From: JAALLB01 sp964502215 | GTDB taxonomy: Bacteria; Pseudomonadota; Alphaproteobacteria; Rhizobiales; Rhizobiaceae | Length of the DNA: 64,000 bases | Assembly: GCA_964502215.1 (NCBI GenBank) | Contig: CAZCUN010000009.1 | Location: forward strand, 1-64,000 | Reading direction: 5' to 3' | In this document: positions 32,636-41,051 of the stretch, one piece after another | Numbering within the stretch: the first letter of the stretch is position 1 | Layout of the letters: each line of letters begins with the position of its first letter | Position numbers and translations under genes: made by a program | The notes under the pieces: generated by a model | Seen by the model: the letters and a program-made list of their open reading frames with translations, nothing else | What the model was told of the DNA's origin: nothing | The model's database searches: none

Positions 32636-33705
32636 AGCGAAGGGAATTGATAAAAGCTGGTGTAATACTAGGAATTGCAGGAATTTCAGCTAAGCCAACT
32701 TTTGCAGGGGACGTGAATACGTTTCACGTCCCGCCAGAAGAAGCACTCCATGAACTCACCTTTATGCAATGGCCTGTTAGCAGGCGCGTGCATCACGATA
32801 GTTATTTTTTGGATATTCTTCAAAAGACCATCGCGAATATTGCGAATACAATTAGTGAATTTGAACCTGTAATCATGCTGGCAGCTAAGGTTGATCATGC
32901 AAAAGCACGCAAACAACTTTCTGACAATGTTGAACTTTGGGATATTCCGACAGAAGATTTGTGGTGTCGCGATTCTGGTCCTATCTTTGCAAAAGATCAA
33001 AGTGGCAAACTGGCGATAAGCCATATCCAGTTTAATGGTTGGGGAAATAAACAAGTCCATCACCATGATGGCAATGTTACAAAACTGATCGCAGAACGTC
33101 TTCAACTTCCTCTTATATCAACTGGACTAAAGGGTGAAGGCGGTGGCGTTGAACATGATGGCCACGGATTACTCATGGCGCATGAAAGTTCCTGGGTTAA
33201 TAAAAACCGAAATCCGAATCTTTCCCGTGATGATATAGAGCAGTTGCTTCTCAAAGCTTATGGTGCAAACCAGATGATCTGGACAAAAGGGGTTTATGGG
33301 GAAGATATTACAGATTACCATATTGACAGCCTTGCACGCTTTACAGGCAAAGAACGAGTGTTGATAAACTTGCCCGAAGAACCTTATTTGAAAGACCCAT
33401 TTCACAAGGCGGCCTTTGAAACCCATGATAAATTAATAGCGAGCGGACTTAAGGTTGAGGTTATTCCCGAGCCTAATAAACGCCGTGTTAAAGGCTTTGA
33501 TTTTGTTGCTTCCTACGCAAATTACTATGCTTGTAATGGTGCAATTATCTCTGCTCAATTTGGCGACAATGAAACAGACGCAATTGCAGTTGAAGCCTTA
33601 AAACGCAACTATAATAATCGTGAGATTATTACGCTTAATGTTGATGCATTGGGTGAAGTTGGTGGCGGCATACATTGTGCTACTCAGCAAATGCCAAAAA
33701 CCTAA
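32632..33705 (+). CDS. Tat-exported agmatine deiminase/peptidylarginine deiminase family protein
   Basis: A guanidino-group-modifying enzyme of the bacterial PAD/agmatine-deiminase family, 357 residues. Catalytic positions are visible: WCRDSGPIF (Asp), DYHIDSLARF (His and Asp), GEGGGVEHDG and the nucleophile Cys in GGGIHCATQQMP near the end. The N-terminus has a twin-arginine signal (MKRRELIKAGVILGIAGISA), so it is probably periplasmic. It is coupled to the oxidoreductase by a 4-bp overlap and thus also under the glycine riboswitch. Agmatine is a likely but unproved substrate. Its stop overlaps the convergent arfB stop. Confidence 0.88.
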   Translation: MKRRELIKAGVILGIAGISAKPTFAGDVNTFHVPPEEALHELTFMQWPVSRRVHHDSYFLDILQKTIANIANTISEFEPVIMLAAKVDHAKARKQLSDNVELWDIPTEDLWCRDSGPIFAKDQSGKLAISHIQFNGWGNKQVHHHDGNVTKLIAERLQLPLISTGLKGEGGGVEHDGHGLLMAHESSWVNKNRNPNLSRDDIEQLLLKAYGANQMIWTKGVYGEDITDYHIDSLARFTGKERVLINLPEEPYLKDPFHKAAFETHDKLIASGLKVEVIPEPNKRRVKGFDFVASYANYYACNGAIISAQFGDNETDAIAVEALKRNYNNREIITLNVDALGEVGGGIHCATQQMPKT

Positions 33706-34130
33706 TCCAAATCAATCTTGCCGCTACGGTTTTTCTTAGTCATGCCACGCTTCACCTTGCTTTCAAGTCTGCGCTTTTTTGCTCCCAATGTAGGTCTAGT
33801 CGGAATGCGTTTTTTAGGGATAAACGCTGCTTTTCGAATAATCTCTTTTAAACGGTCAACAGCATCTTTGCGGTTTGCTTCTTGGGTGCGAAAACTTTCA
33901 GCAATCAATACCAACTCGCCTTCTTTTGTCAGGCGACTATCACCACTTTGAAGAATTTTCATTTTGACGCGATGTGGCAGATTTTCTGATTGCGCCACAT
34001 TAAATCGCAATTGTACCGCAGTTGAAACCTTGTTGACGTTTTGTCCGCCAGGGCCACTAGAGCGCACGAACTTTTCTTGAAGCTCTGTCTCGTCTATTGA
34101 AATATTAGCGGTAATTATGATTTCTGCCAT
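33702..34130 (-). CDS. arfB: Alternative ribosome-rescue factor ArfB (peptidyl-tRNA hydrolase)
   Basis: A 142-residue release-factor-like protein that rescues ribosomes stalled on truncated mRNA. The catalytic GGQ is in SSGPGGQNVNKVSTAVQLRF, and the C-terminal tail is strongly basic (KKRRLESKVKRGMTKKNRSG), as needed to enter the empty mRNA channel. The ATG at 34130 (MAEIIITANISIDETEL) is preferred to an upstream start at 34154. It is convergent with the deiminase gene, the two stop codons overlapping by 4 bp. Confidence 0.93.
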   Translation of the reverse strand: MAEIIITANISIDETELQEKFVRSSGPGGQNVNKVSTAVQLRFNVAQSENLPHRVKMKILQSGDSRLTKEGELVLIAESFRTQEANRKDAVDRLKEIIRKAAFIPKKRIPTRPTLGAKKRRLESKVKRGMTKKNRSGKIDLD

Positions 34131-34161
34131 GACTACATTATAAAGCAGGCGCAAGATTTAG

Positions 34162-34863
34162 CTATATGCGTTTGAAACGCAGATAACAGGGCGTGCGTTC
34201 TTCGCGTATTGCCTTTGCCTCATAGCGGGTTCTTGTCCAATTTTCATAAGGTGTATGCCAGTCGCTTGCAGTTTGCGCTTGCCATTCAAAATCATCATGG
34301 CTGTCACAATGATTGAGCGTCCAATTGATGTAAGTATCAATATCAGAAGCAAAATGGAAAATGCCTTGAGGCTTTAGAACGCGAGAAAAGCGTGTCAGAT
34401 TTTTCTGGCTAACAAAGCGACGCTTCCAATGTTTTTTCTTTGGCCAAGGATCAGGGTAAAGCAGATCAACACGGTCAATGCAGCCATCAGGCAACCAGTC
34501 GAGCAATTCCGTTGCATCTTCATCATAAAGTCGGATATTTGTGAGCTTATACTCATCAATAGCACTAAGTGCTTTTGCCATGGAATTTACAAATGGTTCA
34601 ACACCAATATATCCAATATGTGGATTTGTTCTGGCCTGATGAATAAGGTGCTCGCCACCGCCAAAGCCACTTTCAAGCACAATAAATTCAGGGGCATGCG
34701 AGAACGCGCCTGCAAGGTCATCAAGCTTTGGTTGGCTTACATCAAATATTAATTTTGGAAGAAGCTCATCCAATAATTTTTGCTGAGGAAGTGATAGGTT
34801 TTTTGCCTTGCGCCGTCCAAAAAAAGCCTCTGAACGGCGGAAGGGGTGTTCTTGTTCATTCAC
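34162..34863 (-). CDS. trmB: tRNA (guanine-N7)-methyltransferase TrmB
   Basis: Makes m7G46 in tRNA using SAM. The protein (233 residues) has the SAM-binding IVLESGFGGGEHLIHQA, YIGVEPFVNSMAKAL, and the family-specific LLYPDPWPKKKHWKRRF. The length is usual. The E-S-G-F-G-G-G-E variant of the SAM loop is typical for TrmB of alphaproteobacteria. It starts 4 bp after the metK stop and is presumably co-transcribed, coupling the SAM-making enzyme with a SAM-using one. Confidence 0.94.
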   Translation of the reverse strand: MNEQEHPFRRSEAFFGRRKAKNLSLPQQKLLDELLPKLIFDVSQPKLDDLAGAFSHAPEFIVLESGFGGGEHLIHQARTNPHIGYIGVEPFVNSMAKALSAIDEYKLTNIRLYDEDATELLDWLPDGCIDRVDLLYPDPWPKKKHWKRRFVSQKNLTRFSRVLKPQGIFHFASDIDTYINWTLNHCDSHDDFEWQAQTASDWHTPYENWTRTRYEAKAIREERTPCYLRFKRI

Positions 34864-34867
34864 ATTA

Positions 34868-36139
34868 TTAAGCAGATTTTACTGCTTCTTTTAGAGCTTT
34901 TGTGAGATCTGTTTTCTCCCAAGAAAAAGCTCCTTTGCGATTTGATTTGCGACCAAAGTGACCGTAAGCAGCGGTTTGTGCATAAATTGGTTTATTCAAA
35001 TCAAGATGTTTGCGAATGCCTGTTGGCGATAAATCCATACACTGGCGAATAGCATCTTCAAGCTTCCCATCAGGTGTATTGCCGGTACCATGCGTATCAA
35101 CATAAATCGAAAGCGGTTGTGCTACACCAATCGCATAAGACAATTGAATAGTACATTTATCTGCAAGCTTTGCTGCTACAACGTTTTTCGCTAAATAACG
35201 TGCTGCATAAGCTGCTGAACGGTCAACTTTTGTCGTATCTTTACCAGAAAACGCCCCACCACCGTGAGGTGCTGCACCACCATATGTATCAACGATAATC
35301 TTACGGCCTGTAAGACCAGCATCGCCATCAGGGCCGCCGATAACGAATTTACCTGTTGGGTTAATATACCAGTCACAATCAGAAGCGATTGGCAAATTAC
35401 CGCCCAGAGCTTCATTGATATAAGGTTCAATAACCTTGCGTACTTTCGCAGAATCCCAGCTTGCATCCATGTGCTGTGTAGAAACAACAATGCCAGTGAC
35501 TTCTTTTGGCTTGCCATCTTCATAGCGCACTGTAATTTGTGATTTTGCATCAGGGCCTAATTTGCCTGCTTCACCTTCGCCAGATTTGCGTGCCTTAGCC
35601 ATTAGCTCAAGAATTTTGTGGCTGTAATAAATTGGAGCAGGCATTAGATCAGGCGTTTCTGTACATGCATAACCAAACATAATGCCTTGGTCACCAGCAC
35701 CTTCTTCACCTTGCTTATCAGAAGCATTATCGACACCTTGTGCGATGTCTGCTGATTGCGCGTGAAGCAACACATCAATCTTTGCTGTTTTATGGTGGAA
35801 ACCTTCTTGCTCATAGCCAATATCACGGATCGCACGACGTGCAGCTGCACGAAAACGACCCGGTGCAACGACTGGATTGCCGCTTGCATCTTTGACAATA
35901 TTGCCAGCCTTGTCTTTTTTACAAAGCGTATCAGGAAGGCGAACCTCACCTGCAATAACAACACGATTGGTTGTGGCAAGTGTTTCAGCAGCAATACGGA
36001 CTGTCCAAGGATCAACGCCTGTTTTAATTGCTTCCTTATAGATCAAATCCACAATTTCATCTGAAATGCGGTCACAGACTTTATCAGGGTGTCCTTCGGA
36101 AACAGACTCACTTGTAAAAAGATAATTCTGACGTGCCAT
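34868..36139 (-). CDS. metK: S-adenosylmethionine synthetase
   Basis: Makes SAM from methionine and ATP. The protein has 423 residues, a little longer than E. coli MetK because of alphaproteobacterial insertions (CKKDKAGNIVKDASGNPVVA). Signatures are SVSEGHPDKVCDRISDEIVD at the N-terminus, GAGDQGIMFGYACTETPDLM, GGAAPHGGGAFSGKDTTKVD and the KVDRSAAYAARYLAKN segment. It lies downstream of an XRE regulator and upstream of trmB. I see no SAM riboswitch in its leader. Confidence 0.97.
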   Translation of the reverse strand: MARQNYLFTSESVSEGHPDKVCDRISDEIVDLIYKEAIKTGVDPWTVRIAAETLATTNRVVIAGEVRLPDTLCKKDKAGNIVKDASGNPVVAPGRFRAAARRAIRDIGYEQEGFHHKTAKIDVLLHAQSADIAQGVDNASDKQGEEGAGDQGIMFGYACTETPDLMPAPIYYSHKILELMAKARKSGEGEAGKLGPDAKSQITVRYEDGKPKEVTGIVVSTQHMDASWDSAKVRKVIEPYINEALGGNLPIASDCDWYINPTGKFVIGGPDGDAGLTGRKIIVDTYGGAAPHGGGAFSGKDTTKVDRSAAYAARYLAKNVVAAKLADKCTIQLSYAIGVAQPLSIYVDTHGTGNTPDGKLEDAIRQCMDLSPTGIRKHLDLNKPIYAQTAAYGHFGRKSNRKGAFSWEKTDLTKALKEAVKSA

Positions 36140-36157
36140 TAATTTCTCTCCAAAATG

Positions 36158-36177
36158 ATATAAAGCTTGCTTTATAT
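36158..36177. promoter_or_regulatory. Palindrome in the metK leader
   Basis: ATATAAAGC and GCTTTATAT are a perfect 9-bp inverted repeat around TT, 18 bp before the metK start. It may be an operator for the adjacent XRE regulator or a leader hairpin. No riboswitch consensus was found. Confidence 0.45.
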
Positions 36178-36192
36178 GTTTAAACTAATGAG

Positions 36193-36221
36193 GTTATTGT
36201 CGTCTTCAGCGAAAAGGTCAA
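36193..36221 (-). promoter_or_regulatory. Possible metK promoter
   Basis: TTGACC (36221-36216) and AATAAC (36198-36193) on the minus strand are 17 bp apart. The -10 is weak. It would start transcription near 36186 and place the palindrome in the leader. Confidence 0.35.
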
Positions 36222-36255
36222 GAATTTGTTTTTATATAAACTGCATAAATTTGCA

Positions 36256-36669
36256 TTATTCTTCTTCATTCGCGATAGCGCGCGTAAGATCGATGACCTT
36301 TTTGCGAATATTTGTATCTTTGATATTCGTAAATGCCTTGATTAACTGAATGCCTTCTGAGGAGGAAAGAAAATCAACAAAGTAATTCGACGCCTCTCCC
36401 TCAGCAAATTGTCCAACCGTTGGTTTTTGCGTTCCCGGCACATCTTCAAAGAAAAAAGAGACCGGCACTTCCAAAATTTCTGAAAGACTTTGTAGCCTGC
36501 TCGCGCTTATACGATTAGAGCCTTTTTCGTATTTTTGAACTTGTTGAAATGTAACGCCTAAACTCCCACCCAATTTTTCTTGGCTTAACCCAAGCATCGT
36601 TCTTTTAAGTCTGACACGCATACCCACATGTGTATCTATGGGGTGAGGTACTTTTATTTCTTCTGCCAT
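36256..36669 (-). CDS. XRE-family helix-turn-helix regulator
   Basis: A 137-residue regulator with a Cro/CI-type helix-turn-helix at about residues 15-70 (RVRLKRTMLGLSQEKLGGSL then VTFQQVQKYEKGSNRISAS). A C-terminal part containing VDFLSSSEGIQLIKAFTNI follows. Proteins of this type sit upstream of metK in many Rhizobiales; the target genes are unknown, and the palindrome in the metK leader is a candidate site. It starts 118 bp downstream of lnt on the same strand. Confidence 0.9.
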   Translation of the reverse strand: MAEEIKVPHPIDTHVGMRVRLKRTMLGLSQEKLGGSLGVTFQQVQKYEKGSNRISASRLQSLSEILEVPVSFFFEDVPGTQKPTVGQFAEGEASNYFVDFLSSSEGIQLIKAFTNIKDTNIRKKVIDLTRAIANEEE

Positions 36670-36787
36670 ATTTTATCCACCACGATGCTTATCTATTCTT
36701 TATTGCGGGCCCCATTTTTGCTATATCATTGGATACAAAGAAAATTGTAAAAATTCAATACGCAAGCATTGCGTATGTAAAACTCTG

Positions 36788-38386
36788 TTAGGCGTTATAT
36801 TTTCTTAAGGACAAAAGTCCCATGAAAAAGAAAACGCCAAATATAATCCAAAGCAATTTTCCGCTCCAGATTTTAAATAGTGTAGGCTTAAGGGCAATTG
36901 GTAGCTTTGAATCGATAAAACCTGCTTGGCCTAATGGCAATTGTTGAATTGTACGGCCATAAGCATCATAAACACCAGATACACCCGAATTTGCAACACG
37001 CACAACAGGCAAACCTTCTTCAACACCTCTAAGAATAGCTTGTCTTAAATGTTGATACGGCCCTGGGGTATTTCCAAACCAAGCGTCATTTGTAAGATTA
37101 ACAATCCAGCCAGGTCTTTCTGCTTCATTCCACAAATTACCAGAGAAAATTATTTCGTAACAAATCAAAGCAAGTATCTTTGGCCCTATGCCAGTTGATA
37201 ATAATTTTCTTGAACTACCTGGTTCAAACCCACCATCTTGATTGGCTAATTGTTCTATGCCTAAATTTTGCGCAACTTTTTTAAATGGCACATATTCCCC
37301 AAATGGTACTAAATGGGTTTTATCAGCGGCTGAAACAATTTCGCCTTGATGATTGATTACATAAATTGAATTAAAGACGAACCCCTCACCTCCAGAAGTT
37401 GCTGCTTCTGCTCGCGCTGCCCCTGTTAAAAGATTAGTACCTTCTGGTAACATTGCGCCTATAGATGCAAGGGTGTCACGACGTTCTGTCAAAAGATAAG
37501 GAAAGGCTGATTCAGGCCAAATCAAATGCGTTGTACCTGAAAGCCCTTGTTTTTCTTCTTCTTTACCAACGCTAGTAGATAAATCCATATAGGTTTGAAA
37601 ATTTTCAGCTTCCTTGTCTCTATCAAACTTATAGCGTTGATCTATATTTGGTTGAATTAACCGCAGTTCAACCTCAGGTACAAAATCTGTTGTAGCTTCT
37701 TGTAGCCGCCATACTCCATAACCAACATGCGTTACAGCAAATAGACATGATAATATGAATGCAAATTTTCTGGTTCTGCTTTGATTATCAATACCCGGCA
37801 CAATGGCACCTGCAGTTGAAAATACAAAAACGGCGAATGCCGTCATCCCATAAATTCCAACAACAGATGATGACTGCATCATTACAGGGGTGAAATAAGC
37901 TGCTCCACTAATTGGGTTCCATGGAAACCCTGTTGCAACAAATCCGCGCAAATATTCAAAAAGTGTAAAACATGCTGCAAGCATGAAAAGGCGCCCTGTA
38001 TCACCAGACCAGAAGAGCCTAGCAATCGATGTTGCAGCGCCCCAAAATAAAGCTAAGGCTAATGGAACAGCGACAATTGCAATGGGTAGAGCCCATAAAA
38101 AATCTTCCGCTTCCACCAAAAATGCATTGCCTATCCACCAAAGGCCTGCAAAAAAATACCCAAAGCCAAAGAAAAAACCTGGCTTAAATCCATCCATCAA
38201 TTTTGCAAACATATTTGTTGATGGTTCACTGGCAGCGCCATCCATCAGCCAAACTAAAACTGGAAATGTAAAGAATAGCACAAAGACCAAATCAAAAGGA
38301 GGCATTGCCAATGCTGAGATAAAGCCAGCTAAAAGAGCTGTTCCATATCTCTGCCAGCCTGATAATAAAATAAACCAGCCTGCCAA
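36788..38386 (-). CDS. lnt: Apolipoprotein N-acyltransferase
   Basis: Transfers the third acyl chain to lipoproteins in the inner membrane. The protein has about 532 residues: about six N-terminal hydrophobic segments followed by a nitrilase-like domain with the catalytic triad Glu (LIWPESAFPYL), Lys (ADKTHLVPFGEYVPF) and Cys (LALICYEIIFSG), and a C-terminal transmembrane helix. The start is uncertain: no ATG precedes the TTG at 38386. The upstream residues (ISNIEN before LAGWFILLSG) resemble the Rhizobiales Lnt N-terminus 'MERLAG', with an ATA codon where Met is expected. It is downstream of corC on the same strand. Confidence 0.92.
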   Translation of the reverse strand: MAGWFILLSGWQRYGTALLAGFISALAMPPFDLVFVLFFTFPVLVWLMDGAASEPSTNMFAKLMDGFKPGFFFGFGYFFAGLWWIGNAFLVEAEDFLWALPIAIVAVPLALALFWGAATSIARLFWSGDTGRLFMLAACFTLFEYLRGFVATGFPWNPISGAAYFTPVMMQSSSVVGIYGMTAFAVFVFSTAGAIVPGIDNQSRTRKFAFILSCLFAVTHVGYGVWRLQEATTDFVPEVELRLIQPNIDQRYKFDRDKEAENFQTYMDLSTSVGKEEEKQGLSGTTHLIWPESAFPYLLTERRDTLASIGAMLPEGTNLLTGAARAEAATSGGEGFVFNSIYVINHQGEIVSAADKTHLVPFGEYVPFKKVAQNLGIEQLANQDGGFEPGSSRKLLSTGIGPKILALICYEIIFSGNLWNEAERPGWIVNLTNDAWFGNTPGPYQHLRQAILRGVEEGLPVVRVANSGVSGVYDAYGRTIQQLPLGQAGFIDSKLPIALKPTLFKIWSGKLLWIIFGVFFFMGLLSLRKYNA

Positions 38387-38516
38387 GTTTTCTATATTTG
38401 ATATGACCCGTGTTATGGTATTTCCCCTAAAGTCATTCTGCTGAAAAAGCGAATCAAAAAGTACCCTACGTTATGCTTAAACGATAGAGAAACAAATGGG
38501 AATTAACTGATAATAA

Positions 38517-39560
38517 TTAAACACGCTTCAATCGTCTTCTAGACGATCTAATAATTTCTACACGCTTAATTCGCCGCGGGTCAGCAGCTAAAACACGGAA
38601 CTCAAAACCATTATTATTTATAACTTCGCCCCGCACTGGTATACGGCCTGTAATATCAAAAATAAGACCGCCAATTGTGTCAACATCGTCTTCATGTTCA
38701 CCAAAGGCAAATTCATCACCTAGCAGTTCGCGAATATCATCAAGCTCGGCCTTAGCATCGCAAATGAACGTGCCGTCACCTTTGTCTTTGATGAGCACAT
38801 CTTCATCATCATGCTCATCTTCAATTTCGCCGACAATTTCTTCTACAACATCTTCAAGCGTAACAAGCCCATCAGTGCCGCCATATTCGTCAATAACTAA
38901 AGCAATCTGTTTACGGTCAGCTTGCATGCGCGCCATTAATTCACGAGCACCCATGGAAGGCGGCACAAACATAACCTCACGCAAAATTTTTAAACTGGAA
39001 ATTGGTTTGGCAAGACTAACTTTCTTAAGATCAAGATTAGCAGGCAGCTTGCTTTTTCGCTTAGTCGTTTCAGCTTTGGTCAAAGATGAAGTTTTAGTTA
39101 TATGTGCAACTACATCGCGGATGTGTACCATGCCTTTTGGATCATCCATGGTTTCACCATAAACAGGCATGCGAGAATGTCCTGATTCTTCAAATATTTT
39201 TAAAAGTTCGGCAAGCGTAATGTCTTCTGTAACTGCCATGATATCTGCACGTGGCACCATAAGATCCTGCACACGCACATCGCGCAGGCGTAAAATACTA
39301 GTGAGCATATTGCGCTCATCCAGTGACAATCCTTCGGCGATGCCTTGTCCTTCAGAAAGCGCGTCTTCCAGATCTTCGCGAATGGTTGTGCCATTTTTCT
39401 TTCGGCCAAAAAATCCATATACCCAAGAAAACAGATAATCTACCTTGCTGCGTCCATCAGTTTCTGCAACAGGAACAAGTGATTTAGCTGGCTCAAGCGG
39501 ATCTTCAATCCCAGAATCAGAATTTGATATCTCTTTAGAAGTTTGAGTGTTTTCACTCAT
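38517..39560 (-). CDS. CorC/HlyC-family CBS-domain protein
   Basis: A 347-residue soluble protein with a CBS pair at about residues 85-225 (DLMVPRADIMAVTEDITLAE and RELMARMQADRKQIALVIDE with GGTDGLVTLEDVVEEIVGEI) and a C-terminal CorC/HlyC transporter-associated domain (DDVDTIGGLIFDITGRIPVR). E. coli YbeX/CorC belongs here, in the same ybeZ-ybeY-ybeX-lnt order. Earlier links to cobalt/magnesium efflux are not settled; a role in ribosome maturation or Mg homeostasis is possible. It overlaps the ybeY stop by 4 bp (ATGA). Confidence 0.92.
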   Translation of the reverse strand: MSENTQTSKEISNSDSGIEDPLEPAKSLVPVAETDGRSKVDYLFSWVYGFFGRKKNGTTIREDLEDALSEGQGIAEGLSLDERNMLTSILRLRDVRVQDLMVPRADIMAVTEDITLAELLKIFEESGHSRMPVYGETMDDPKGMVHIRDVVAHITKTSSLTKAETTKRKSKLPANLDLKKVSLAKPISSLKILREVMFVPPSMGARELMARMQADRKQIALVIDEYGGTDGLVTLEDVVEEIVGEIEDEHDDEDVLIKDKGDGTFICDAKAELDDIRELLGDEFAFGEHEDDVDTIGGLIFDITGRIPVRGEVINNNGFEFRVLAADPRRIKRVEIIRSSRRRLKRV

Positions 39561-40045
39561 ATTAGCTGTTCATCTTCATAAGGGTTGGCTATGCCAAGTT
39601 CATCCAAAATCTTTATTTCAAGACTTTCCATTTGGAAAGCCTCTTCATCCGTTTCATGATCATACCCAAAAAGATGTAAAAATCCATGAATAACAAGATG
39701 ACTTAAATGGTCATTGAATTCTTTATTTTCAAGAGCAGCTTCACGCTTTGTTGTTTCAAGCGAAACAATGATGTCACCCAAAATCGTGCCAGCAGTTTCA
39801 CCAATTGCAATTTCTTCGCTCGGAAATGACAATACATTCGTTGGCTTATCTTTACCGCGCCATTGTTTGTTCAAACTTTGAAGAGTTTTATCACTAGCGA
39901 GTACAAGACTTAACTCTGCGTCTTTTGCAAACTTTAAAGAACCGTATTTTATGCTCTCGCTTAAAATATTCACAACTCTTGCCAAAAAAGCTACTTCATC
40001 AATTTGCACATTATCTTCTAGTGCCAGGTCAATCTTTGGTATCAT
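39557..40045 (-). CDS. ybeY: rRNA maturation endoribonuclease YbeY
   Basis: A metal-dependent endoribonuclease for 16S rRNA 3' maturation and ribosome quality control. The zinc-binding motif HLVIHGFLHLFGYDHETDEE (H-x3-H-x5-H) is intact. NVLSFPSEE and LGDIIVSLETTKREA are family signatures. The start at 40045 (MIPKIDLALED) gives 162 residues and overlaps the phoH end by 17 bp. An ORF start at 40078 would add an unlikely basic leader, but ribosome-binding sites are weak for both. Confidence 0.93.
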   Translation of the reverse strand: MIPKIDLALEDNVQIDEVAFLARVVNILSESIKYGSLKFAKDAELSLVLASDKTLQSLNKQWRGKDKPTNVLSFPSEEIAIGETAGTILGDIIVSLETTKREAALENKEFNDHLSHLVIHGFLHLFGYDHETDEEAFQMESLEIKILDELGIANPYEDEQLI

Positions 40046-41051
40046 CTTGCTTTTTCTTTTTGCGAAGAACATCATCATAAGCGTTTACTATTTCGGCAAC
40101 TAACCTATGGCGAACAACATCTTTTGCGCTGAACCTTATTCTCGAAACACCTTTAATGCCGCCTAATAAATCTAGTGCCTCAACCAGACCTGATTTTACC
40201 CCTCTAGGTAAATCAACCTGACTTGGATCACCTGTTACAATCATTCGGGAGTTTTCACCCAAGCGGGTGAGAAACATCTTCATCTGCATTGATGTTGTGT
40301 TTTGCGCCTCATCCAGAATTACAGCAGCATTTGAAAGGGTACGACCTCGCATAAATGCAAGTGGTGCAATTTCGATTGTGCCTGAAGTTAGTGCGCGTTC
40401 AACTTGTTCTCCTGGGATCATATCATAAAGCGCATCATATAATGGGCGCAGATAAGGATCGACTTTGTCTTTCATATCACCTGGTAAAAAACCAAGGCGC
40501 TCGCCAGCCTCAACCGCTGGTCTTGATAAAATAATTCTATCAATTGCGCCACGCTCCATTAAAGCTGCTGCATAAGCAACAGCTAAATAAGTTTTGCCCG
40601 TACCAGCAGGCCCTACACCAAAGACAAGCTCTGAGCGATCCATCGCACGAATGTAAGCGTCTTGTGTTGGGGTTCTTGCTTGAATAACTTTCTTGCGCGT
40701 TCCAATTTTTGCCATCGAAAGCATGGAGGTTTTTTCCGTGCCCGGTAGCGAAAGCTGATTATCTGCGGCTGCCATTCGAATGGCACCATCGACATCACCT
40801 TGTTCAACTGTATCACCTGTCTCAAGACGTGCGTATAAATGTTCAAGTGCTATTTGAGCTTGTCTAATAGCAGTGCTTTCACCCTTGAGATTTACTTCAT
40901 TCCCCCGCGCAACTGCTTCTATATTAAGCTGCTGTTCTAACATTGCTAGGTGCTGATCATATTGACCAAAAAGTAGTGAAGCTAAAGTATTGTCTTTAAA
41001 CTCAAGTGCAATGTGTTCAAATTCTTGCGATGATTTTTCGTTTTTAGTCAA
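40029..41051 (-). CDS. ybeZ: PhoH family ATPase (YbeZ)
   Basis: A 340-residue PhoH-like P-loop ATPase thought to act with YbeY in RNA metabolism. The Walker A is FGVGPAGTGKTYLAVAYAAA (about residue 145) and Walker B AAVILDEAQNTTSMQMKMFL. GERLGFLPGDMKDKVDPYLR and DPSQVDLPRG complete the signature. An N-terminal KH-like extension of about 100 residues precedes the ATPase. It starts 1 bp before the miaB stop, in the corC-ybeY-ybeZ-miaB operon. Confidence 0.95.
   Translation of the reverse strand: MTKNEKSSQEFEHIALEFKDNTLASLLFGQYDQHLAMLEQQLNIEAVARGNEVNLKGESTAIRQAQIALEHLYARLETGDTVEQGDVDGAIRMAAADNQLSLPGTEKTSMLSMAKIGTRKKVIQARTPTQDAYIRAMDRSELVFGVGPAGTGKTYLAVAYAAALMERGAIDRIILSRPAVEAGERLGFLPGDMKDKVDPYLRPLYDALYDMIPGEQVERALTSGTIEIAPLAFMRGRTLSNAAVILDEAQNTTSMQMKMFLTRLGENSRMIVTGDPSQVDLPRGVKSGLVEALDLLGGIKGVSRIRFSAKDVVRHRLVAEIVNAYDDVLRKKKKQDDTKD

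Noticed and set aside
36140..36255. SAM riboswitch in front of metK
   Set aside because: No SAM-I, SAM-II or SAM/SAH consensus is visible; only a short palindrome is present.
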